DNA from: Odontocerum albicorne
Taxonomy: Eukaryota > Arthropoda > Insecta > Trichoptera > Odontoceridae
Length of the DNA: 64,000 bases
NCBI GenBank assembly: GCA_949825065.1
Contig: OX463838.1
Coordinates: forward strand, 8,720,251-8,784,250
Direction of reading: 5' to 3'
Shown: piece by piece, positions 33,105-43,724 of the stretch
Layout: each line of letters begins with the position of its first letter
Numbering within the stretch: the stretch's first letter is position 1
Notes under the pieces: generated by a model
What the model saw: only the letters and a program-made list of their open reading frames with translations
Databases searched by the model: none
What the model was told of the DNA's origin: nothing
Program-made: the position numbers and the translations under genes

Positions 33105-33340
33105 GACATTTCCCTGTTGAGGTAGGCAGACACCACAAACTGCCAAACATTGATGTAATGACATAAGTCCTTCGCCTCCTCCACAACTATTAGTTTTCTC
33201 ATACAGTTCCTTCAGTTTCTCTTACTCATTACCTTCTTTAAAAAAAAATCTCTTGGTTCCACCATATTTTCTCGGTCCTCCTCTACAAAAAAATTCACAT
33301 TCAACATGGTCAAACCACCTCAACATGATCTGGATAAATT
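33105..33340 (-). pseudogene. LINE-D C-terminal relic
   Basis: The minus strand includes MLRWFDHVECEFF (33340-33300) and the characteristic terminal GCCTACCTCAACAGGGAAAT. Frames between are broken. Confidence 0.65.
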
Positions 33341-33582
33341 TTACAATAAATCTATAAGTGGAAAAGTTCTTTAAGAAAAAAAAAGTTATCTTCATTTGGC
33401 ATGACGAAGATATGGCATTTAGCAAATTAAGTATACGACGTTAACTACATAAGTTAAGTACTTAAAGTACCTAATCTAATCCTTACACTAAACTTATATA
33501 TACGAGTATTTCTTATAACCTTCCTATTCATATGTATATTTATTTTTTAATCTGTCAATATTAGTGGCTTCGAGTTCCGAGA

Positions 33583-33640
33583 AGAGTATTTGCTCTTTAA
33601 AAGACGCTGTATAAATTGTGATTTTATTATTATTATTATT
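33583..33640 (-). repeat. REP-C 5' fragment, minus strand
   Basis: On the minus strand: (AAT)n then AAAATCACAATTTATACAGC, GTCTTTTAAAGAGCAAATAC, the first blocks of REP-C. Confidence 0.6.
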
Positions 33641-34309
33641 ACGGCTATTTCATTCTTAAATTTTCTAATTAGAACTGATTCACGCTGACAGAAATTAACA
33701 ATTGTAAGTGACCCACTATAAAGTTGAACCAGACTTTATAGGTTGCCAAAATTAATTTGCGAACCTCGGTTGTCAAAATTAATCAAAAAGAGGAAAGCTT
33801 TTTTTTTCACGGAAAATACAAACTGCGATCGACATGAATTTCCCATCGACAAAATAATTATTTTCATTAATTTTTCAACAATCTGCAGATGGGCTCTGTC
33901 CTGCCCCACTCCCGTTGCGGTCCCTGCTGATGTAAAAATGTTTTCCGAGTGGCCAAGCGGAAAATAAAAGACCTCTATCCCCTATCCGCCCCCACCCTCA
34001 CCATCCCCCAAATTTACTGTCACTCCCGCCCCACCACCGTCACACTCCTCTCCACCGCACCCTTCTCCTTACAGGAGTACGCCAACGTTGTTACTTGGCT
34101 TTATGGCGCATGGAGAGGAGGCAAATTGTATTGATGTTCAAATCAAACTTTGCCAAATCCACTTGGGGCCAATTAAATTATTATAAATAGTGATTATAAC
34201 TAGAAGAATAATTTGGGAACAGGCATTTTTCGAAGTTCGAATTTGAAATAAAATAACAATTACCCTTGATCAAGGTGAATCCAATAAAATGTAATGTCAC
34301 ACTTCTTCT
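33641..34309. other. Stretch with C-rich island at 33890-34090
   Basis: 33885-34090 is C-rich on the plus strand (CCCCCACCCTCACC, CTCCCGCCCCACCACCG). A 61-codon frame with many Pro, Thr and Leu lies there; no similarity recognised. Confidence 0.4.
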
Positions 34310-34545
34310 TCATCGCGTGATTAATGCTGAGCGCCATGGTCCTCTGCTGTCTGAATCATCTGTGTCCATCTTTTGCTATTGCTATGTTGAATGCAGCGTT
34401 TAAAGAGGATCCTGTTTTCTCCTTCATTTGATGGGGTTCTCCATCTTATAGGGCATCTTTCTCTTGCTCGTTTTCGTTCAACTGGCCCCTTGATCACCAG
34501 CTTCTTCAGAATCGTTATTCTTTCTGGCAACATACCCAAAGAATA
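34310..34545 (-). pseudogene. LINE-E ORF2 C-terminal end
   Basis: The minus-strand frame 34539-34321 reads ITILKKLVIKGPVERKRARE, RCPIRWRTPSNEGENRILFK, HSNSKRWTQMIQTAEDHGAQ ending H-stop. This is the terminal box of LINE-E (compare 21270-21730). It is the best-preserved copy but lacks everything upstream. Confidence 0.75.
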
Positions 34546-34987
34546 TTACGACACTTTTCCTGCGAATCATCAAAATAAATCAACAATCTCTAATTTGTGG
34601 ATGATAAGAGACATCGGTGTGCCTTGCTTTCCATGGGATACAGACCATCTCGAAGGTAAATCTCCAAATACGCTATGAAATTTCGAAAAAAAAGTATTTT
34701 GTCAAATAGCTATAGTATTTATTTTTATGTAACATAACTCAGTAAGCCGTTAAATTACATAATCATAAATACTATATATAACACATTGTATATACCGGAA
34801 TAAAGTAAAAATATGTACAAAAAAAACGTTTGACACGATAGTTTTTTTTATTTAGTACAAGTATGGTTACCAATATGCCCTCGATGGGATTTAGTCCATT
34901 TAATATCATATTTTTATATAATTTATGTAATATTTTAATGAACCGAATGAACTTATTTCATAAGTTTGCTTTTTATTAGATTCATTT

Positions 34988-35168
34988 ATGATTTGAAAAT
35001 ATAATACGCTTTTGTTTTAACGAACCATTTATTTTTCATGATTTGAAAGTATAGTACGCTTTTGTTTTAACAAATCATTTATTTTTTATTTTGTTTTAAC
35101 GAACCATTTATTGATGATTTGAAAATATAATACGCTTTTGTTATAACGAACCATTTATTTTTCATTTT
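34988..35168 (+). repeat. Degenerate tandem repeat, about 50-70 bp units
   Basis: GATTTGAAAATATAATACGC followed by TTTTGTTTTAACGAACCATT occurs three times with an extra partial unit between. Confidence 0.85.
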
Positions 35169-35734
35169 ATAACATTAGTAATTAAACTAAAGTAATACAT
35201 TGTTAATGGTTTCGATATTAGAATTGTTGAATTCCATATTAGAAAGAGAAATATTTTGTTATTACACTAACATAGTAATTACCTATACATTAACATATGG
35301 AAAAAGTAAACAAAAATGGATTCTACAAACTTTCATAAAAAAATATCGGTATTCTCTCTCCGATGGATTTGCTCGATTTTGATTTCCCCCTACTTATTTA
35401 TTGTCCCTCTCTCCGCACATACCGTGTGATGTGTGCAACAGTGCCCGTCTTCCTTTAAACGTAATCCAACGTGGATCGAGACGGAAGATTATCGAATGGG
35501 TTACTTTAATTAAATGTTCCTGCTGGGATCTAGATCTATTGTTCTTCAACATACTGTTCCAGGGTTTCACAAACGTTTTCGTCAAAGAATCCATTTTGAA
35601 TTTGAAAAAAATATGGTTTTTCTCGTTTTACACATTTTGTACAATTAATAGTATGCAATATTTTATTACTAAAAAATAATTAAATACTTCTAGAAAATTG
35701 TACACATTCTTTGTATAAAGTCAAACCTACTACT
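35169..35734. other. Stretch without recognised gene
   Basis: Frames at 35200-35382, 35401-35679 (plus) and 35594-35394 (minus) show no similarity I can identify. Confidence 0.5.
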
Positions 35735-35945
35735 GACGACCTCCTTGGCCTACTTGGTAAGACGCTTATCTACAAACCCGAAGGTTGCAGGTTTGATTCT
35801 CGTTGGAACCCATTTTTTTAAAGCCTTAACGTCATTCTGGTTGGTTGGAAGAGATCGCCACTTGACAGTAAGCCCACAAGGTTGTTCTGTATACAGCAAA
35901 AGCGTAATACAATACACCCTAGCTGACTTCTTGCCTTATGTCAAT
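35735..35945 (+). mobile_element. SINE-B, short form, nearly complete
   Basis: Head ACCTCCTTGGCCTACTTGGT, GACGCTTATCT, B-box GGTTTGATTCTCG, then GAACCCATTTTTTTAAAGCC, CTGGTTGGTTGGAAGAGATC, GCCACTTGACAGTAAGCCCA and TGTATACAGCAAAAGCGTAA. Confidence 0.85.
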
Positions 35946-36324
35946 TCCTTCAAACCATCCAGAAAGGTGTCAAAGAAGCCTGAAATTTAAAATGGACTGA
36001 AATTCTTTCTAAAACATCTTGGATGGTCCGAGTCGGGCCTCCTTCATATTAATGATCCGGAAAGGCACTTAAGATAAGCCTAGATCTTTGATGTTCCAAA
36101 TGTTGTCTGACTTTTTATTCCTTGTAATGTTTATACTTTATTATTATAATTATGTTCTTTAGTCATTTAAACGTATATATTATTTATATTTTTTATTTAA
36201 ACTCTGCATTGAAACTCTTTCTACATATGGAGAAGAGTTAACGAATTTTCCGAATGGATACGACTGGTCTATTGCCGTTTTTCAAATTATCTAATTGAAG
36301 GATATGCATTTTGTCTTTTTTACA

Positions 36325-36575
36325 ATGTATGACAGAATACGGAATGAATTAGGGATGAATGTGAACTAGATGCTGATGGGTTTTATATCGGATCACAGAT
36401 CACAGTATGGTTGGATAAAGTGAATGATATTATGAAAGAAGGAAACGTAGAGAGTCAGAGGAATCGTGTGAATTGCATAAGGTGCATGAATGTGAAAGAG
36501 GCGACGGATGTGTTTCGAGATAGGAAAGTCTAGTGCTCTGTCCACTCTGTTTACCCCGACAGGGAAATGCCGTGT
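36325..36575 (+). pseudogene. LINE-D C-terminal relic, plus strand
   Basis: YDRIRNE-like DNA (ACAGAATACGGAATGAATTA), GGATGAATGTGAACTAGATG, GATATTATGAAAGAAGGAAA, GTGAAAGAGGCGACGGATGT and the terminal CTGTTTACCCCGACAGGGAA match LINE-D. About 100 residues between the second and third blocks are deleted. Confidence 0.7.
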
Positions 36576-36703
36576 TGGTATGAATATATGGTATATACGA
36601 GTATGTATATATGTATTATATATATATTGGGTTGATGCAAAAGTTATGACCGTTTTTTACATATACAATTAAACATATTTTTTTTAGATTTGTATTATTT
36701 ATT

Positions 36704-37141
36704 TTAATCAATTATATAATTTCTATCAGTTCTTATAACCTTCTCCCATCTTTCTATCAACTTATTAATACCATTAGTGTAAAATTCCGTGGATTTTGAT
36801 GCGAAAAATCTAGTAAGGGATGTTTTTACCAGCTCTATTGTATCAAATTTTTTATCATTTAAAAAAATTTGCAGTGATCGGAATAAATGAAAATCGGAAG
36901 GAGCAAGATCTGGAGAATCCGGTTGATGCTTGATAACATCCCAATTCAACTCATTTAGCTTGTGTTGGGTCATCATAGCCACATGTGGTCGCGCGTTGTC
37001 GTGATGAAACACTACCCCTTTTCTGTTTACCAATTCTGGTCTCTCCTTTTGAAGGGCGATGTTCAATTTGGATAATTGCTGACAGTATCATTCTGCTGTA
37101 ATTGTCTGATTGCGTTCCAAGAGTTTAAAATACAAAATAGT
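36704..37141 (-). pseudogene. Mariner transposase C-terminal half
   Basis: From about 37141 the minus strand reads LYFKLLERNQTITAE-stop-YCQQLSKLN, then a continuous 120-codon frame (37066-36704). That frame contains GVVFHHDNARPHVAMMTQHK and SPDLAPSDFHLFRSLQIFLN, with exactly 34 residues between the Asp of HHDN and the Asp of PSDF. That is the D34D spacing of mariner. The second and third catalytic Asp are present; the first was lost in the internal deletion. One in-frame TGA separates the pieces. Confidence 0.9.
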
Positions 37142-37158
37142 GAAAAATTTGTGAAAAA

Positions 37159-37341
37159 TTAGTGAAAAACAATTAGTGAAAAATCCCCAGATCGGAATTT
37201 TGTAAACCATCTTCGTACCTGTCGAACTTTGATGACATCTGCTCCATACACTTCGCAAATGTTTTTGGTTGCCACACTCGCGGTGTTGTCGCGGAATTTA
37301 TAAAGTAAACAATGACGTAAATGCACTTTATCAACCGACAT
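37159..37341 (-). pseudogene. Mariner transposase N-terminal fragment
   Basis: The minus-strand frame begins MSVDKVHLRHCLLYKFRDNT and continues TKNICEVYGADVIKVRQVRR and WFTKFRSGDF, the paired helix-turn-helix DNA-binding region. It then runs into TTTTTCACTAAT-type repeats at 37145-37190, which mark the deletion junction with the C-terminal half. Confidence 0.85.
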
Positions 37342-37519
37342 TTTGAAAAAATACTAGGGGTCTTCACTGTACTCTGGCCAGGCCAAAACTGAATAGAAAG
37401 TAGAGGGAAGGCATCCTTTATACAATGGAATCATTTAAAAGAAGATACTATTTATCATTTCTTACCTGGGAATTTTTTTACCTGGGATCATAAAAAACGG
37501 TCATAACTTTTGCATCAAC

Positions 37520-37840
<321 letters not shown>

Positions 37841-37953
37841 AGTAATTTATTTTTATCAAACACTGTTTATTCCATTTTTTGTAACGGTATAACCCTACCG
37901 GTTTCAAGGCTTTTACCTCATCTTCAGGGGAGCACAAACAAGACTAAATTCTG
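37841..37953 (-). mobile_element. Penelope-end-like repeat, copy 1
   Basis: On the minus strand: GTTTGTGCTCCCCTGAAGAT, GAGGTAAAAGCCTTGAAACC, GGTAGGGTTATACCGTTAC, AATGGAATAAACAGTGTTTG. The CTGA-GA ... GAAAC core with a CGGTA/TACCG hairpin after it resembles the hammerhead-type motif in Penelope-like element ends. Class not proven. Confidence 0.55.
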
Positions 37954-38756
37954 TTCGAACTGGTACCGATATACACGCTTCAACGGTTGGGGGTTGAGGG
38001 GTGAGAGAGGCATGGGACGATTTCGGCCAAGAGCGGAGAGATTTTTGGGATATAACTGTTTACCAGATATTCGGATCGATATACTGACTTAGAAATTTCT
38101 AGGGCCTATAATCTGTCCAATTTATTTCCGTTACTACTGATATTTGTAAGAATTTGGCATCATCGATAGAAAAAGTATGGTTTTCACGGTGACAATGATT
38201 AGCTATTTCAGAATAAATTATAGGATTCTATTGTTTTTAAATTGTTACCTTTTTATTTTTACTTATCGGAACACCATACTTAATTTTTTTTCCAGTTATA
38301 CAAATTTGTCCGTAGTATTCCATAAACGCCTTAAATATAAATATTCCATTCCTGTTTTTTTAATTCTCCGAGTTATGAGGTTTGCCATGCTGTTTTCTCG
38401 TGAATAATTAATGTTTTTTCTCGATTTCCATTGTGTTGTTCTCAATTTAGTTTTTTATTCACTAACAATGCATGCAGTTCCTAATCGCTTGGCGTTAGTG
38501 CAACTTAACATGCAATAAGCTAATTTATAATTTGACGTGTGCAACATATAAAGTTTATAGATTATTGAATGAAAAAATATCCTCAGTAAAATAATAACAA
38601 ACAGTTATGGATAATATTCGAGTATTTGACATACATTTAAAAAGCCAGTATAATAATTTCTGTCGAAAATGTTATTAATCACAGTTAAAATAATACAAAT
38701 GTGTAGTTTGTGGTGTATAAAATGTATTTAAATTTGTTGAATGGGTACATTCTATT
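37954..38756. other. Stretch without recognised gene
   Basis: A 76-codon hydrophobic frame at 38177-38407 has no recognised similarity. A GC-richer patch sits at 37980-38045. No other repeat recognised. Confidence 0.45.
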
Positions 38757-38964
38757 GTTTTATCAAAGACTGTTTATTCCACTCTTTGTAACGTCATAAC
38801 CCTACCGGTTTTAAGGTTTTCACCTCATCATCAGGAGAACACTCACAAGTCTTGTTTGTGCTCCCCTGATGATGATGCCTAGTCTTGTTTGTGCCTTGAA
38901 ACCGGTAGGGTTATACCGTTACAAAAAGTGGAATAAACAGTGTTTGATAAAAACAAATTACAAT
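38757..38964. mobile_element. Two Penelope-end-like copies in inverted orientation
   Basis: Minus copy 38757-38852 and plus copy 38853-38964 meet at CACAAGTCTTGTTTGTG. Arms are about 95-110 bp. The plus copy has CTGATGATGATG and then a repeated TAGTCTTGTTTGTG before CCTTGAAACCGGTAGGG, an internal rearrangement. The minus copy has GACG instead of TACCG, so its hairpin is broken. Confidence 0.65.
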
Positions 38965-38999
38965 GTCTTGAAACCTCCACAATTGCATTGTTTCGCAAA

Positions 39000-39237
39000 T
39001 CTTTTAGCCTTGCGACCCCTCAAAAGATAATAAAAATAAGACCCCTTATTGATGCATGTGCATATGGCTGCACAAATGTTGTACTTCACAAAAATTATAA
39101 GTGTTACTTTCATTTTGTACACATGTTTATTTTGTCGCTTTTTTATTTTTGCGACCCCCTGACATTTCACCACAACTACTCCCCCCTCCCCCATGTAAGT
39201 TATTTTTTATTTTTGCGACACCGATCCACAGGTTGAG
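39000..39237. mobile_element. Possible hAT-like non-autonomous element
   Basis: The right end GATCCACAGGTTGAGAATCG near 39218-39237 and the repeated TTTTGCGAC(A/C)CC are typical of hAT termini (reverse: TTCTCAACCTGTGG). A left TTGCGACCCCTC lies at 39011. The left terminus is not clear. Confidence 0.4.
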
Positions 39238-39334
39238 AATCGTATCCTATTATATTATTTTTCCGTTGTTTAGTACAGATTGTCGAGCTTTTTGTCATTT
39301 CTTTGTACCGACCTGAAATATGTTTGAAAGCCTG

Positions 39335-39430
39335 TTGTGTTAAAACCAGTCTGGGACCCATTTTTTGCGTACCATCGGAAATCTAACCTGAATCTCCGCC
39401 TTCATTTGGACCAACCGTGCTGGATACCAA
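39335..39430 (-). mobile_element. SINE-B fragment, minus strand
   Basis: GTCTGGGACCCATTTTTTGC, TACCATCGGAAATCTAACCT and GAATCTCCGCC form a head plus early body on the minus strand with a decayed B box. Confidence 0.55.
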
Positions 39431-39511
39431 CTAATTCGTTGATGTCAGGCGTTAGGCAAAAAGCATATCATAAGTTAAATTAGGTTTAAATTCTCGACTG
39501 CAATCGGTGAC

Positions 39512-39914
39512 GAAAATTCTAGACTAAGCTAAGATCCACACTGAAAATTCTAGACTTAGCTTAGATCCACACTGAAAATTCTAGACTTAGCTTAGATCCA
39601 CACTGAAAATTCTAGACTTAGCTTAGATCCACACTGAAAATTCTAGACTTAGCTTAGATCCACACTGAAAATTCTAGACTTAGCTTAGATCCACACTGAA
39701 AATTCTAGACTTAGCTTAGATCCACACTGAAAATTCTAGACTTAGCTTAGATCCACACTGAAAATTCTAGACTTAGCTTAGATCCACACCGAAAATTCTA
39801 GACTTAGCTTAGATCCACACTGAAAATTCTAGACTTAGCTTAGATCCGCACTGAAAATTCTAGACTTAGCTTAGATCCACACTGAAAATTCTAGACTTAG
39901 CTTAGATCCACACT
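39512..39914 (+). repeat. 31-bp tandem repeat, about 13 copies
   Basis: Units GAAAATTCTAGACTTAGCTT plus AGATCCACACT spaced exactly 31 bp (39543, 39574, 39605 and on). Copies are nearly identical apart from the first (ACTAAGCTAAG) and single changes near 39789 and 39848, indicating recent amplification. Confidence 0.95.
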
Positions 39915-40044
39915 GAAAAAATGCGTTCAAAATTATTTTATGATGGGATTTATACTAAAATATCGCTTTATTTATTTCTTCTCCATACCAGTTATTTTAA
40001 GTCTGGTATTATTTGATACGTAGAAAAACCTTTGAAGTGTTTTA

Positions 40045-40154
40045 GTATGTGGTCGTGCGACAGAGACGATGCTCTACAAAGCCGAAGTTAGCCGATTATG
40101 GCCGACAGTCTCTTTCTTAAGCCCGATGTGTATTACTTACCGCCGGGTACTGTA
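40045..40154. mobile_element. FB foldback MITE, one arm
   Basis: CGACAGAGACGATGCTCTAC, AAAGCCGAAGTTAGCCGATT, ATGGCCGACAGTCTCTTTCT, TAAGCCCGATGTGTATTACT and TACCGCCGGGTACTGTA form the right arm seen at 63791-64000 in reverse. The left arm is missing. Confidence 0.75.
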
Positions 40155-40995
40155 CAATGTCTTTAAACCTTCACAATGTTAATGCCTTAACTATAAATAA
40201 TATAATTTATTAACCTTTTTCTAAAATTTCCGTTTTTAGTATTGAAACCCTGAGAGATCGGCGCACTGCTATAGCAGTGGAAGAAATTTGTTCAACCCTT
40301 GTATTCTTAATTGAATATCATTCATTTAGAATACAAGGGGACATATTCTAAAATATATTTATGTTGTAAAAATATATGTTTTTTGTTTTTTTGTTATTTA
40401 AAATTAATATTTATCACGAACGTCCGAATCGTAAATGTATCTCAGCACTAGATAGACAATTATATTTTTTTCTCGTAGTGCTCTCAGGGTTAAGGCTTAC
40501 TCGTACTAATGTGGTACATTAATGAGTTTAAAAAAATCGGAAAGTAGAAATTTTAAATGTTTAAATTTTCTCTGCTGCAAAGTTGAGTTTTTATTGAAAA
40601 AGTGCTTGCAACATTAAAGAACTGTTAAATACAATTGATTTACTTTTTCATTATTGATGCATTTGTTGTTTAACCTAAGATAAGCCATGTCTAGAGAGCA
40701 GATAACCAAAAAATATCAAAAACATCTAATCTGAGACCTCAAAAGTCAAGAGAGTTTTATTGGTCCATGCGATTATTACTGGAGACTGCCGGGTTGTCTA
40801 ATGTAGAATAGCGTCATCGTGGATGCCTAAGGTAAGTGTCATGAACATATATATTGAAGAAGGGCATACATAAATTGAGTTAATTTCATTTAAATAAAAA
40901 AAAATAACACGGCATTTAGTTACACTCAATTTTTAAACTAATACCTCGATTCTCAAAAAACTGAGAGCCACCAAACGGTTGTCAACAATTTGTTT
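40155..40995. other. Stretch without recognised gene
   Basis: AT-rich; a 20-bp inverted repeat GTTCAACCCTTGTATTCTTA / TAGAATACAAGGGGACA lies at 40292-40346. No coding recognised. Confidence 0.5.
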
Positions 40996-42161
40996 ACTCT
41001 AATTGTTTTCGACATCTTGTACAGTGTTTATAGTATACTTTCTCACTTAAACCCCTCGCCCCGATGCTGTAAAACTGGTCATAAATTGAAAACGCTTGAA
41101 AGCAAAACCAAGTGTTTTTCTCTAAATAAAGATGCTTCAATGTACAATATAATAAATGAGATAAAATTGATTATACAAGATTATGCCTTCAGTTTTCAAA
41201 TTAAAATATATATAAGAAGGTGACTTTTTGACAGATACAAAAAATTTTACAAAGATTTGACAGATAAAAAAAAACAAGTGAGTGTAAACTGATGCGAATG
41301 AAAAGTGTGTGATGAGGAGTTGTCAGATATGATTTTGATGTGATTGATGAGATTATGATGCAGTTGAGAGTGTGTGTGTGAAAGCTTGGGATTTAATTGT
41401 GTAAAGATGTCAATGTTTTAGTATTTAGGTAAATATAATATATGAAATTTTTGTTTAAGGAATGAAACCACTTCGTCACAGGCCTTGCCTAATAAAGTGA
41501 TTTTATAAATTCACGGAATGGAGGATTTTTATCATTTTATCTACTTCTACTCTGCTGTCTTTCCATTAAAACGATGTAAATTTCAAATTATGTATTGTGG
41601 ATGAGGATATGGTTGTAGAGGCGAAAATGAAGGGACCGGACATGTGATAATCATGGGCAATCATAGACTCCCAAAACGCGTCTTATATGGGGAAGTAATG
41701 GGCAAGTTTAGGGTTGGTGGGCAGAAAAAGCACTATCAGGACAATCTGCGAGAGCCGCTGACTTTGTGCGGGGTTCCTGTAGACTAGAAACAAGTGGCTC
41801 AAGATTATGAAAAGTGGAGAGCTATCTGTTCTCAAGCTGATAATTTCTCAACACCGAGACTTATGAGAAACAGCGTGCTGCGAACATGCGTCAGCGTTAC
41901 CAGATGGCTCAACAGGATCCATATAACTGTTACGTCTGCGGGAGGGAGTCTGCGTGTCTAGAGTCGGGTTGTTCTTTCGCAGAAGATCGACGTGGATGAG
42001 CAGCTCGAGATTAACGTTGGAATGGCGAGGGGATTCTCGACTACGAAGCCCACCAACGACTACGAAGATTGTGTGCAGTGTAAAATAGAAATCAAAATAT
42101 CTCATAAACACCACGTGATATTTCAGAATCTTTTTGATGCTTGGAATTTTTTTTTATTTGT
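40996..42161 (+). repeat. Large direct repeat, copy A (1166 bp)
   Basis: From ACTCTAATTGTTTTCGACAT to TTTTTGATGCTTGGAATTTT it matches 44060-45202 at very high identity. The main difference is about 23 extra bp near 41238-41262. It includes a LINE-Z tail (41620-42080) and the motif GGAATGAAACCACTTCGTCA shared with 56498. The two copies bracket the LINE at 42797-43704. Confidence 0.95.
41620..42080 (+). pseudogene. LINE-Z C-terminal relic with CxxC finger
   Basis: Reads TGHVIIMGNHRLPKRVLYGE, GGQKKHYQDNLREPLTLCGV, VAQDYEKWRAICSQ, then after a frameshift RQRYQMAQQDPYNCYVCGRE and, after another 1-base shift, CVSRVGLFFRRRS. The CYVCGRE-C-SR-GL pattern is the zinc-finger-like end of a LINE lineage. 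Multiple stops; RT part absent. The copy in repeat B (44690-45140) shares the same breaks, so decay preceded the duplication. Confidence 0.75.
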
Positions 42162-42776
42162 TTATATTACGGTTGTCAACAATTTGTTTACGACAATTCT
42201 TTGTACACATTGCTCGTGGCCCTATTTTATTCTAACTAAGCACCTTTATTTATTAAAAAAACAAATAAATAAATAAAATAGTTTCCCATCAAGCAGAACT
42301 AAAAGGTTCCTCTTAACCCGCCTCAAAGACACTACACATAGATGACAAAATGTAATATTTATTTTGACCTTAATGCTCAGGAACGCTGTCCATTTTTAAA
42401 GTGTATTTGCCGCATTTAGCCCAGGCTCGTTAATTAATAATGCGAAGTGGAAAAATGCTTCGGCTTTAGTAACAAACTTTTCCGCTAAATTATCTGATAC
42501 GCACTACACACACACACACACACACACATACACGCACACAGTTAGAAAGGGTGGCGAACACTGGCACGTGGATGGGATCCGTCTAGTGTTACTGTTTTTT
42601 TATCACTGGATTGCCATTTCAATCTCGATATTGATAGTTCGTAATCATTAAAAATCTTGAGTTGTGATCTTTCTTTGTTCTTTCCATTTAGCATATTTAA
42701 AGATATATTATTTGTTAAAGCATTAACACTGTGGAGGTTTAAAGACTTCTTAAATATTGTAATTCGTTTAATCAAA
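42162..42776. other. Stretch between repeat A and the LINE
   Basis: Includes a (CA)n run at 42506-42540. The part 42380-42480 is of mixed composition (TTTGCCGCATTTAGCCCAGG). No gene recognised. At 42759-42796 lies half of a Penelope-end-like repeat. Confidence 0.5.
42506..42540 (+). repeat. (CA)n microsatellite
   Basis: CA repeats interrupted by TA and CG. Confidence 0.95.
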
Positions 42777-42796
42777 CACTATTAATAAACAGTGTT
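42777..42796. repeat. Target-site duplication, left copy
   Basis: CACTATTAATAAACAGTGTT, identical to 43705-43724, flanks the LINE. It lies inside a Penelope-end-like sequence, so that repeat was the target. Confidence 0.9.
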
Positions 42797-43704
42797 CTCC
42801 CTGGCTCCATCCCAACTCACTGTCTGCGAAGTTGGGTCAGCTCTCCTCGTCCTCAGGTTGTATACTCTTCTGTCCCGGACTACGTCCCTCAGGCCGTACC
42901 TCTGCATCAGGTTATCTTTTTGCACCACCCATGAATTCTTTGGTCTTCCTCTGGTTGTTATTCGAGGAAGATCCATGGAGATTGCCTGGTTCACAATGTG
43001 ATCGGGTGCTCTGCGTCCAACGTGCCCACACCATCTCAATCGCCTCTCCTCCATCTTGCTGTTGATGTATGTAACACCTAGGCTTCCATAAATGTGTGAG
43101 CTTTTTATTTTGTCTCTTAGGGACACACCAGCTGACCATCTTAGCATGCGCATTTTAGCAGTTTCTAGTTGCCTAGAGTACGAGTTATACATCGTCCAGC
43201 ATGTGGAGCCATAGAGGAGTGCGGGTCTGACAATCGTTTGGTATACTTTTCCTTTTAACTTGACTGGCATTTTCGGATCACATAGAACTCCCGTCATTGA
43301 TCTAAACTTCATCCATCCCACACTAATTCTATGTGTTACATCTGCTGCACATCCTCCATCGCTATGGATGAGTGACCCAAGATACTTAAAGGAGTCACAA
43401 TTTGGTAATGTTTCTCCATCCATTTGCATTACGGGAGTGACAGCATTTGTGTTCTCGAATGGTAGATACAGATACTCTGTTTTCTTTCTGCTCAGTCTCA
43501 ATTCATTGTCCTCCAAGATTCTTCTCCACCTTTCCAGACTATTTTGCAGGTCTTCATGTTTTTCACTTATTAATACGATATCGTCTGCAAATAGTAGGAT
43601 CTTTAGGAGACTGTTCATTTCCTGGTTAGTTTAATAGTCCATGACTAAGATGAACAGTAGCGGACTGAGAACCGATCCTTGATGTACCCCCACCTTGATG
43701 TACC
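42797..43704 (-). pseudogene. 5'-truncated LINE, RT motifs B/C to C-terminus, with TSD
   Basis: From 43690 on the minus strand the frame reads GVHQGSVLSPLLFILVMDY, one stop, TNQEMNSLLKILLFADDIVL (RT motif C, FADD), then ECT-type thumb and tail: LNCDSFKYLGSLIHSDGG-like block, LLYGSTCWTMYN, MRMLRWSAGVSLRDKI, RRLRWCGHVGRRAPDHIV, GRPKNSWVVQKDNLMQRYGL and WDGARE. The open part is 278 codons. The element stops at GGAGCCAGGGAG directly against the duplication, with no poly(A). At the 5' end TACATCAAGG-TGGGGG is duplicated (43670-43704), as in template switching at the end of target-primed reverse transcription. Confidence 0.9.
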
Positions 43705-43724
43705 CACTATTAATAAACAGTGTT
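43705..43724. repeat. Target-site duplication, right copy
   Basis: Same 20 bases as 42777-42796, followed by TGATATAATAAATTACAATG of the interrupted Penelope-end-like sequence. Confidence 0.9.

Noticed and set aside
37841..37953. Active hammerhead ribozyme
   Set aside because: The core order fits but stem I does not pair cleanly and stem II needs a bulged base; kept only as a hypothesis in the findings.
40788..40831. Exon ending at the donor-like AAG|GTAAGTG
   Set aside because: All three frames contain stops between the nearest AG and the donor-like site, so it is not coding.
42792..43634. Plus-strand frames of 60-124 codons
   Set aside because: They are shadows of the minus-strand LINE protein.
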